A DNA stretch of 5,682 nucleotides from an uncultured Collinsella sp. GTDB taxonomy: Bacteria > Actinomycetota > Coriobacteriia > Coriobacteriales > Coriobacteriaceae. This document shows positions 1 through 5,682 of this stretch, piece by piece. The position numbers and the translations under genes are program-made. Under the pieces are notes generated by a model. The model had not been told where the DNA came from, did not search any database, and worked only from the letters and a program-made list of their open reading frames with translations. The stretch's first letter is position 1. Every line of letters begins with the position of its first letter. The DNA lies in the NCBI GenBank assembly GCA_902470265.1, contig CABRFW010000112.1:1-5682 (forward strand), read 5' to 3'.

Positions 1-3000
1 CCACGGACGCAGCACCCGCAGCACCGCCCGCAACATCGAAGCGAGCAACATCCGCGTCACTCGCGCGACCGGTCACAATGTCAAACGCCAGCTCCTCGGC
101 CTGCGCATGCGTCTTGCCGACGGCCTCGGCGGCGGCGACAATCGCCAGCACGCGCTCGTACTCGGTCGGAATGACCTTCACAAAGTGCTTGCTCATCGTC
201 TCAAAGCTGTAGAGCAGCTTAATGCCGCGCGGGCTCTGCGTCGCGTCCACGTGCTCCTGGACGAGCGCACGAATCTGCGCCAGCTCACCGGCCGTCGGGG
301 CTTTAAGCTCAACGCTCTCGTGGTTCACACGGGCATCGAGCGTGCCGTACTGGTCAAAGACGTAAGCCACGCCGCCCGTCATGCCGGCGGCGAAGTTCTG
401 CCCGACCTCGCCCAGGATGAGCGCCAGACCGCCCGTCATGTACTCGCAGCCATGGTTGCCGCAGCCCTCGACCACCACCGTGGCACCGGAGTTGCGTACG
501 CCAAAGCGCTGGCCGGCCAGGCCGTTAATGAAGCCGCGGCCACTCGTAGCGCCAAAGAACGCAACGTTGCCCACGATGATGTTCTCGTCGAACTTGTAGG
601 TCGCATGCGGGTTGGGGCGCACCGACACCTCGCCGCCCGAAAGGCCCTTGCCAAAGTAGTCGTTGGCGTCGCCGCACACGTTGAGCGTAATGCCGCGCGG
701 CAGGAAGGCGCCAAAGCTCTGACCGGCCGAACCATCGCAATCGATGGTGATGGAGCCGGCGGGCAGGCCCTCGGGATGCGCCTTGGTCACCGCGTTGCCC
801 AAGATGGTGCCCACGCAGCGGTTGACGTTGGCGATATCGGCGCGGAAGCGAATCGGACGCAGGTGCGCACGGGCATCGGCCGTATAGGGCACAAACAACG
901 TGGAGTCGAGCGTCTTTTCGAGCTCGCTGTCCGCAGCCATCTGGGGCAGGAAGTGACGGCCGTCGGCACCCGGGATATGGGCACCAAACTCACAGGTCGC
1001 GCTCGCCAGCACGGGCGACAGATCCAGCAGGTTAGCCTTGCGGTTGCCCGGGACCTCAATCTGGCGCAGGCACTCGGGATGGCCGACCATCTCGTCGACG
1101 GTGCGGAAGCCCAGGCTCGCCATGACCTCGCGCAGCTGCTCGGCAACAAAGAGCATAAAGTGCTCGACGTGCTCCGGCTTGCCGCGGAAGCCGCGACGCA
1201 GGCGACAGTTTTGCGTGGCGATGCCGGCCGGGCAGGTATCCTGCTGGCAGTCGCGCTGCATGAGGCAGCCCATGGAGATGAGCGGCATGGTCGCAAAGCC
1301 AAACTCCTCGGCACCCAGCAGGCAGGCGACGGCAACATCGGTGCCGTCCATGAGCTTGCCGTCGGCCTCGAGCACCACGCGCGAGCGCAGGCCGTTTTGC
1401 AGCAGCGTCTGCTGGGCCTCGGCAAGGCCAAGCTCCAGCGGCAGACCGGCGTGCCAGATCGAATCGCGAGCAGCGGCACCCGAGCCGCCGTTGTGGCCGC
1501 TGATCAAAATCTTGTCGGCAGCGCCCTTGGCAACACCAGTGGCGATGGTGCCGACGCCGGCCTCGCTGACCAGCTTGACCGACACGCGCGCGCCGGGGTT
1601 GGCGTTCTTAAGGTCAAAGATCAGCTCTGCCAGGTCCTCGATGGAGTAGATGTCGTGGTGCGGCGGAGGCGAGATCAGGCCGATGCCGGGCGTGGACTGA
1701 CGGACCTCGGCAATCCAGGGGTAGACCTTCTTGCCGGGCAGGTGACCGCCCTCGCCGGGCTTGGCGCCCTGGGCCATCTTGATCTGAATCTCGAAGGCGC
1801 TGCACAGGTAGCGGCTCGTCACGCCAAATCGCGCACTTGCTACCTGCTTGATCGCGGAGTTCTTGGAGTCACCGTTAGCCAGTGGGGTCTCGCGACGCGG
1901 ATCCTCGCCGCCCTCGCCGGAATTGGAACGGCCGTGCAGGCGGTTCATGGCGATGGCCATGCACTCGTGCGCCTCTTTGCTGATGGAGCCATACGACATG
2001 GCGCCGGTGTTAAAGCGGCGGACGATATTGAGCGCAGGTTCCACCTCGTCGAGCGAAACCGGGGTGCGGCCGCTGGCATCAAAGTCGAGCAGGTCGCGCA
2101 GGCGCACGGCACGGCCGGTGCGGTGCAGGCGGGCGCTGTACTCCTTAAAGGTGTCGTAGCTGTCCTCACGGCAGGCGGTCTGCAGCAAGTAGACAGTCTG
2201 CGGATCGATGAGGTGATCCTCGCCGCCGAGCGGGCGCCACTTAGTCAGACCCAGTGTGGGCAGCTGATCGGGAGCCGGGCTCTTAAGGATGGCGAGCGCG
2301 GCGTCATAGCGTTCGTTCTGCTCGCGCTCGACGTCCTCGACACCCATACCGCCCACACGGCTCACCGTGCCGGCAAAGTACGCGTTGACGAACTCGGGCG
2401 TAAAGCCCACGGCCTCGAAGATCTGCGCCGAATGGTAGCTCTGCACCGTGGAGATGCCCATCTTGGACATGATGGAGACGATACCCGCCGTCGCGGCCTT
2501 ATTGTAGTTGTCGATGCCCTGCTCGGCCGTCACGTCCAGGTCGCCGCGCGCCGCCAGATCGCGAATGCACGCATGCGCGTTGTACGGATAGATGCCGCTC
2601 GCGGAGTAGCCCACCAGCGCCGCAAAGTCGTGCGGAGACACGGCATCGCCGCACTCCACCACGATGTCGGCAAAGGTACGCACGCCGGCGCGGATCAGGT
2701 GGTTGTGCACGCAGCCCACAGCGAGCAGCGACGGCACGGGCACCTCGCCCGCAGCGGCACGATCGCTCAGCACCACGATGTTCACACCGTCGCGGACCGC
2801 AGCCTCAACGTCCTCGGCAAGCTGCTTAAGCGCAGCCTGCAGCGCGCCCTCGCCGGCGTCGCGGCGGTAGACGGCACGGAAGCGACGGGTCTTAAAGCCC
2901 ACGCGGTCGATGGCGCAGATGCGGTCGAACTCCTCCTCGTTGAGCAACGGGCGCTCCAGGCGCACCAGCTGGCAGGCCGTGCGGGAGTCCTCGAGCAGGT

Positions 3001-4660
3001 TACCGTGGTTGCCCAGGTAGAGCGTGGTCGAGGTTACCATATGCTCGCGCAGGGCATCGATCGGCGGATTCGTGACCTGGGCGAACAGCTGATAGAAGTA
3101 ATCGAAGAACGAACGCGTCTTCTTGGACAGGCAGGCCAGCGGCGCATCGATACCCATCGAAGCGAGCGGTGCCTTGCCCTGCTGGGCCATGGGGCGCACG
3201 ACCTCGTCAACATCATCCCAGTGATAGCCGAGCTTGGCCATACGCACGGCGGTAGGCACCTCGTCGTCCTCGGCGGGTGTTGCCGCAACGGGCTCATCGA
3301 GCGCGTCGACGGTCAGCGTCTCTTCGGCGATCCAATCGCGGTAGGGCTTTTCCTTGGCGTAGCGGGCGCGCAGCTCGTCGTTGTAGATCACGCGGCCGCG
3401 GGCAAAGTCGACCTCGAGCATCTGGCCCGGTCCAAGGCAGCCGCTCGTCAGGATGTTCTCGGGGCGCACCTCGATGGTGCCCACCTCGCTCGCCAGCATA
3501 AAGCGGCCGTCACGCGTCACGTAGTAGCGGGCCGGGCGCAGGCCGTTGCGGTCGAGGGCAGCACCCAGGGTACGGCCGTCGGTAAAGGCGATAGCGGCAG
3601 GACCGTCCCACGGCTCCATGAGCATGGACTGGTAGGCGTCGTAGGCGCGGCGCTCCTCGCTCAGGCTGTCGTTGTGGTCCCACGGCTCGGGCAGCAACAT
3701 GGACGCGGCACGCGTGAGCGGGCGACCGTTCATGACCAGGAACTCAAGCACGTTGTCCAGAATCGCGGAATCGGAGCCCTCGCGGTTGATGATGGGCATC
3801 ACGCGCTCAAGATCATGCTGCAGCACGGGGCTGTACAGGTTGGGCTCGCGGGCGCGGATCCAGTTGACGTTGCCCTTGAGGGTGTTGATCTCGCCGTTAT
3901 GGATGATAAAACGGTTGGGGTGCGCGCGTTCCCAGCTGGGCGTGGTGTTGGTGGAGTAGCGCGAGTGGACGAGCGCCACGGCCGTCTTGACGGCGGCGTC
4001 GTTGAGGTCGATGAAGAAGCGGCGCATCTGCGTGGCGACGAGCATGCCCTTGTACACGATGGTGCGCGAGCTCATGGAGCAGACGTAGAAGATCTTGTCG
4101 CGCAGGGCGAACTCGGCGTCGGCCTTCTTTTCGATGGTGCGGCGGCACACGTACAGGCGGCGCTCGAAGGCATCGCCGGCGGGCGTGTCGTCCGGACGGC
4201 CCAGGAAGGCCTGCAGGATAGTGGGCATGCAGGCGCGGGCCGTCTCGCCCAGGTCGTGCGGGTCGACCGGCACCTCGCGCCAAAAGAGCAGCGGCACGCC
4301 GGCCTCGGCGCAGCCCTCCTCAAACACGCGGCGGGCATCCTCTACGCCCTTGTCGTCCTGCGGAAAGAACAGCATGGCCACGCCATAGTCGCCCTCTGCC
4401 GGCAGAATCTGGCCGCACTTTTGAGCCTCTTTACGGAAAAAGTGATGCGGAACCTGGAACAGGATGCCAGCGCCGTCGCCGGTGTTCTTCTCGAGTCCCG
4501 TGCCGCCGCGGTGCTCCAAGTTGACCAGAATGGACAGCGCATCGTCCAGAATCTGGTGATGGCGTTCACCGTTGATATCGGCAAGCGCGCCGATGCCACA
4601 TGCGTCGTGGTCGAATTCGGGGCGATAAAGGCCCTGCTGCTGAGCGGAATCTGCCTGCAT
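1..4660 (-). CDS. gltB: Glutamate synthase large subunit (GOGAT alpha chain), 3' end off window
   Basis: It converts L-glutamine and 2-oxoglutarate to two L-glutamate in the cytoplasm, taking electrons from the small subunit GltD; this is the GOGAT half of ammonia assimilation. The reading frame gives 1553 codons without a stop. Residues 1-20 look like a propeptide, and Cys21 in DACGIG is the expected N-terminal nucleophile of the class II glutamine amidotransferase domain (about 21-430, with HNGEINTLKGNVNWI near 255). A central domain follows (about 470-760). The FMN/synthase domain (about 800-1215) opens with NTGAMSYGSISKEAHE and contains PGEGGHLPGKK and SGHNGGSGAA. Cys1132, Cys1138 and Cys1143 form the C-x5-C-x4-C ligands of the [3Fe-4S] cluster. 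The GXGXG beta-helix domain (about 1275-1490) has GDANDYFGKGLSGG and EGCGNHGCEYMTGG. The ATG at 4660 is chosen for its ribosome binding site and propeptide length. Family members are usually about 1480-1530 residues, so an alanine-rich tail after residue 1504 is extra and the true stop lies just outside. gltD probably follows off the left edge (inference). Confidence 0.97.
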   Translation of the reverse strand, partial: MQADSAQQQGLYRPEFDHDACGIGALADINGERHHQILDDALSILVNLEHRGGTGLEKNTGDGAGILFQVPHHFFRKEAQKCGQILPAEGDYGVAMLFFPQDDKGVEDARRVFEEGCAEAGVPLLFWREVPVDPHDLGETARACMPTILQAFLGRPDDTPAGDAFERRLYVCRRTIEKKADAEFALRDKIFYVCSMSSRTIVYKGMLVATQMRRFFIDLNDAAVKTAVALVHSRYSTNTTPSWERAHPNRFIIHNGEINTLKGNVNWIRAREPNLYSPVLQHDLERVMPIINREGSDSAILDNVLEFLVMNGRPLTRAASMLLPEPWDHNDSLSEERRAYDAYQSMLMEPWDGPAAIAFTDGRTLGAALDRNGLRPARYYVTRDGRFMLASEVGTIEVRPENILTSGCLGPGQMLEVDFARGRVIYNDELRARYAKEKPYRDWIAEETLTVDALDEPVAATPAEDDEVPTAVRMAKLGYHWDDVDEVVRPMAQQGKAPLASMGIDAPLACLSKKTRSFFDYFYQLFAQVTNPPIDALREHMVTSTTLYLGNHGNLLEDSRTACQLVRLERPLLNEEEFDRICAIDRVGFKTRRFRAVYRRDAGEGALQAALKQLAEDVEAAVRDGVNIVVLSDRAAAGEVPVPSLLAVGCVHNHLIRAGVRTFADIVVECGDAVSPHDFAALVGYSASGIYPYNAHACIRDLAARGDLDVTAEQGIDNYNKAATAGIVSIMSKMGISTVQSYHSAQIFEAVGFTPEFVNAYFAGTVSRVGGMGVEDVEREQNERYDAALAILKSPAPDQLPTLGLTKWRPLGGEDHLIDPQTVYLLQTACREDSYDTFKEYSARLHRTGRAVRLRDLLDFDASGRTPVSLDEVEPALNIVRRFNTGAMSYGSISKEAHECMAIAMNRLHGRSNSGEGGEDPRRETPLANGDSKNSAIKQVASARFGVTSRYLCSAFEIQIKMAQGAKPGEGGHLPGKKVYPWIAEVRQSTPGIGLISPPPHHDIYSIEDLAELIFDLKNANPGARVSVKLVSEAGVGTIATGVAKGAADKILISGHNGGSGAAARDSIWHAGLPLELGLAEAQQTLLQNGLRSRVVLEADGKLMDGTDVAVACLLGAEEFGFATMPLISMGCLMQRDCQQDTCPAGIATQNCRLRRGFRGKPEHVEHFMLFVAEQLREVMASLGFRTVDEMVGHPECLRQIEVPGNRKANLLDLSPVLASATCEFGAHIPGADGRHFLPQMAADSELEKTLDSTLFVPYTADARAHLRPIRFRADIANVNRCVGTILGNAVTKAHPEGLPAGSITIDCDGSAGQSFGAFLPRGITLNVCGDANDYFGKGLSGGEVSVRPNPHATYKFDENIIVGNVAFFGATSGRGFINGLAGQRFGVRNSGATVVVEGCGNHGCEYMTGGLALILGEVGQNFAAGMTGGVAYVFDQYGTLDARVNHESVELKAPTAGELAQIRALVQEHVDATQSPRGIKLLYSFETMSKHFVKVIPTEYERVLAIVAAAEAVGKTHAQAEELAFDIVTGRASDADVARFDVAGGAAGAASV

Positions 4661-4665
4661 CGCGA

Positions 4666-4673
4666 TCCTCCCC
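4666..4673 (-). promoter_or_regulatory. Ribosome binding site of gltB
   Basis: Read on the minus strand this is GGGGAGGA, with the GGAGG core six bases before the ATG at 4660. It is a near-ideal Shine-Dalgarno match and fixes the gltB start. I could not pick a convincing promoter upstream: TAATAT (4677-4682) is too close to the ribosome binding site, and TAGTAT (4702-4707) has no good -35 partner. Confidence 0.85.
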
Positions 4674-4739
4674 TAGATATTAGACAGTCAGTTGAATAGG
4701 CATACTAGGAGCATCGCCGGCCCGTTGTGTTTCCCGCCC

Positions 4740-4749
4740 GTTTCGAAAC
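4740..4749. promoter_or_regulatory. Perfect 10-bp palindrome, possible operator upstream of gltB
   Basis: GTTTCGAAAC is a perfect inverted repeat about 80 bp upstream of the gltB start, in the region where a gltB promoter or operator should lie. No regulator can be named from the sequence. A 10-bp palindrome can arise by chance, so this is a weak call. Confidence 0.2.
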
Positions 4750-4773
4750 AATCGCGTAACGCACGCCCTACGA

Positions 4774-4857
4774 GTGGACACCGCCGATCTCAAGGACGAC
4801 GACAAGGGCCCCAAGTTCGGCCCGTATGCTCACCGCTTCAAACATCTCAATCCGTAA
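4774..4857 (+). pseudogene. Coding-like 3' remnant of an unrecognised gene
   Basis: A short frame that can be read from GTG at 4774 (or as an open frame from 4696) ends with TAA at 4855-4857 and encodes about 27 residues, including DLKDDDKGPKFGPYAH and ending in HLNP. About 21 of its 27 codons end in G or C, like the real genes here and unlike the AT-richer DNA around it. There is no ribosome binding site before the GTG, so it looks like the tail of a lost gene rather than a working small gene. Its last codons and stop lie inside the first copy of the 15-bp repeat motif (4845-4859). I do not recognise the protein. An alternative is a 25-codon minus-strand frame (4845 to 4768), which looks less coding-like. 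Confidence 0.35.
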
Positions 4858-4884
4858 CAGGAAGACCCAATTTTGGCGCCTAGA

Positions 4885-4939
4885 TGTTACAGATTGAGAT
4901 TTTCTGCAGGACGGTTTTGGTTTGTCTCAATCTGTAACA
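4885..4939. repeat. Inverted-repeat unit 1 (15-bp arms, 25-bp loop)
   Basis: The left arm TGTTACAGATTGAGA (4885-4899) and right arm TCTCAATCTGTAACA (4925-4939) are perfect reverse complements. The loop begins TTTTC and contains AGGAC followed by GGTTTT. The unit could fold as a cruciform or an RNA hairpin. It has no GC-rich short-loop stem followed by a T run, so it is not a standard terminator. Confidence 0.85.
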
Positions 4940-4964
4940 CGAAGGGCCGGTTTTTGCAGCCAAC

Positions 4965-5019
4965 TGTTACAGATCGAGATTTTCCATAGGACCATTTCTT
5001 CCTGTCTCGATCTGTAACA
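4965..5019. repeat. Inverted-repeat unit 2 (15-bp arms, 25-bp loop)
   Basis: The left arm TGTTACAGATCGAGA (4965-4979) and right arm TCTCGATCTGTAACA (5005-5019) are perfect reverse complements. Compared with unit 1, the eleventh base of the left arm is C instead of T, and the matching base of the right arm is G instead of A, so pairing is kept. The loop shares TTTTC and AGGAC with unit 1 at identical positions. Confidence 0.85.
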
Positions 5020-5116
5020 CCTGGGTCCAATTTCCATCCCTAGTTGTTACAGATCAAGACATTTCGGCAACTCCTTTCCCCATCCTATTCAAATACAACA
5101 ATTTTGTTAGTCACGG

Positions 5117-5145
5117 TTAACTTTTTGGCCTAAAACGGGTATCCT
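5117..5145 (+). promoter_or_regulatory. Probable sigma70-type promoter of the transporter gene
   Basis: TTAACT (5117-5122) and TATCCT (5140-5145) are separated by 17 bp and each match the consensus hexamers at four of six positions. Transcription would start near 5152, giving a leader of about 30 nt before the ATG at 5182. The stretch from 5060 to 5150 is AT-richer than the genes, as expected for a promoter region. No other feature is visible between the repeat array and this promoter. Confidence 0.45.
5122..5135. promoter_or_regulatory. Imperfect palindrome between -35 and -10, possible metal-repressor operator
   Basis: TTTTTGGCCTAAAA is symmetric at 12 of 14 positions and sits in the promoter spacer, where a repressor would block RNA polymerase. 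Nramp manganese importers are commonly repressed by MntR/DtxR-family proteins, and some DtxR-type half-sites contain a GCCTAA-like sequence. The link to such a regulator is inference. Confidence 0.3.
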
Positions 5146-5170
5146 TTGCGGCGTCAAACAAACGGCACGC

Positions 5171-5175
5171 AGGAG
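5171..5175 (+). promoter_or_regulatory. Ribosome binding site of the transporter gene
   Basis: AGGAG lies six bases before the ATG at 5182, and this decides the start. The in-frame ATG at 5317 downstream of the premature stop has no comparable site in front of it. Confidence 0.75.
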
Positions 5176-5181
5176 CTCACC

Positions 5182-5682
5182 ATGCTCAACCATCTCAAAC
5201 AACACTTTGGCTCGCACCGCACCGGAGGCCACGGAGGTCTGGATATCGCCCGGCACATCGGCCCCGGGCTGCTCGTGACCGTCGGCTTTATCGACCCGGG
5301 CAACTAGGCCTCCAACATGGCCGCGGGCTCGCAGTTTGGCTACGCACTGCTGTGGATCGTCACGCTGTCCACAATTATGCTCATTGTGCTGCAGCACAAC
5401 GCGGCACACCTGGGTATCGCCACGGGCGCCTGTCTTGCCGAGGCCACGACACGTTACCTTCCCCGCTTCGTTGGGCGCACGGTGCTTGCCAGTGCCTACC
5501 TCGCGACCATCGCCACCGCTATGGCCGAGGTCCTGGGCGGCGCGATCGCGCTCCAGATGCTCTTTGGACTGCCCGTGCGCGCCGGCTGCGTCATCGTGGC
5601 CGCGGCATCGATGGCAATGCTCATGACGAACTCCTACAAGCGTGCCGAGCGCTGGATCATCGCCTTCGTAGGCGTGGTAGGA
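5182..5682 (+). pseudogene. mntH: Nramp/MntH-type divalent metal transporter, in-frame TAG at codon 42, 3' end off window
   Basis: Nramp proteins are inner-membrane, proton-coupled importers of Mn2+ and Fe2+. The 167 visible codons stay in one frame. Residues 26-41 read IGPGLLVTVGFIDPGN, the first transmembrane segment with the metal-binding Asp38 and Asn41. Codon 42 (5305-5307) is TAG. Family members usually have an aromatic residue here, often Trp, so a single TGG-to-TAG change explains it. The frame continues with ASNMAAGSQFGYALLW, then QHNAAHLGIATG of the third segment and MAEVLGGAIALQMLFG further on, all typical of the family. The TM6 metal-binding region lies off the right edge. A restart at ATG 5317 (codon 46) would lose the first half of the metal site. 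Since nothing else has decayed, this is a recent nonsense mutation, a sequence error or a suppressed stop. Family assignment is confident; functional status is not. The symbol mntH is used by family resemblance. Confidence 0.85.

Larger units (their letters stand above)
4845..5059. repeat. Array of six 15-bp motifs in alternating orientation, 40-bp spacing
   Basis: The motif TGTTACAGATYGAGA occurs in forward orientation at 4885, 4965 and 5045, and as its reverse complement at 4845, 4925 and 5005. Each start is exactly 40 bp from the next, so the same orientation recurs every 80 bp, and every spacer is 25 bp. The outermost copies each carry one base change: the first has CCG for CTG and the last has CAAGA for CGAGA. 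Spacers share a CCRRTTT-like box and are related to each other, so this is not a CRISPR array. The layout resembles the mosaic arrays of REP-type elements (BIMEs), but the motif itself is not a REP that I recognise. It lies between two divergent genes, so a role as regulator-binding array, structured RNA or passive mobile repeat is equally open. Confidence 0.9.

Noticed and set aside
4677..4682. TAATAT on the minus strand as the gltB -10 element
   Set aside because: Transcription would begin within the ribosome binding site, leaving no room for it, and no fitting -35 is present.
107..4699. A 1530-codon plus-strand open frame
   Set aside because: It is the codon-aligned antisense of gltB, whose minus-strand translation carries all catalytic and cluster motifs. 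The plus-strand product shows no known domain, and its first ATG has no ribosome binding site.
4789..4812. FLAG-like peptide DLKDDDK, suggesting engineered DNA
   Set aside because: It lacks the Tyr and one Asp of the true tag, and the surroundings look natural. Short acidic-lysine runs are common by chance.
4768..4845. Minus-strand 25-codon frame (ATG at 4845, TAG at 4768) as a leader peptide for gltB
   Set aside because: It has only a weak ribosome binding site and no run of regulatory codons. The opposite strand looks more coding-like in the same place.
4885..5019. Rho-independent terminators
   Set aside because: The 25-nt loops and moderate GC of the stems, with no following T run, do not fit. 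The flanking genes are divergent, so no terminator is needed between them.
4845..5059. CRISPR array
   Set aside because: The repeats alternate in orientation, are only 15 bp long, and the spacers are related to each other. No cas gene is present in the window.
5305..5307. Pyrrolysine insertion at TAG
   Set aside because: Nramp transporters are not a known pyrrolysine family, and no recoding element or pyl gene is visible. It is kept only as a remote option under the stop-codon finding.
5107..5409. Minus-strand 100-codon open frame over the start of the transporter gene
   Set aside because: It is antisense to a well-conserved Nramp coding frame and shows no recognisable protein motif.

Overview
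This window comes from a GC-rich bacterium. The coding parts use codons ending mostly in G or C, and both real genes have strong AGGAGG-type ribosome binding sites. The protein sequences and the style of the intergenic repeats suggest a gut actinobacterium of the Coriobacteriia (Collinsella or a relative). That placement is inferred from impression and was not tested by a database search.

Layout: positions 1-4660 on the minus strand are almost all of gltB, the large subunit of glutamate synthase. Its start lies at 4660 and its 3' end runs off the left edge. Positions 4661-5181 are a 521-bp divergent intergenic region. It holds the gltB ribosome binding site, a short coding-like remnant on the plus strand, a regular array of inverted 15-bp motifs spaced exactly 40 bp apart, and an AT-richer stretch with a likely promoter for the right-hand gene. 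Positions 5182-5682 on the plus strand are the 5' part of a gene for an Nramp (MntH-type) divalent metal transporter, which runs off the right edge.

Two things stand out. First, the transporter has an in-frame TAG at codon 42, directly after the metal-binding DPGN motif, while the rest of the visible 167-codon frame is intact and well conserved. It is a very recent pseudogene, a sequencing error, or a recoded or suppressed gene. Second, the intergenic array has six copies of TGTTACAGATYGAGA in strictly alternating orientation. The hairpin arms of neighbouring units change together, as expected if the paired arms matter.

The two genes have no obvious joint function: one assimilates nitrogen and the other imports manganese or iron. 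They share only the intergenic region from which both are transcribed outward. A 1530-codon open frame antisense to gltB is a codon-usage shadow and is not annotated. I found no RNA gene, insertion sequence, CRISPR array or defence system.
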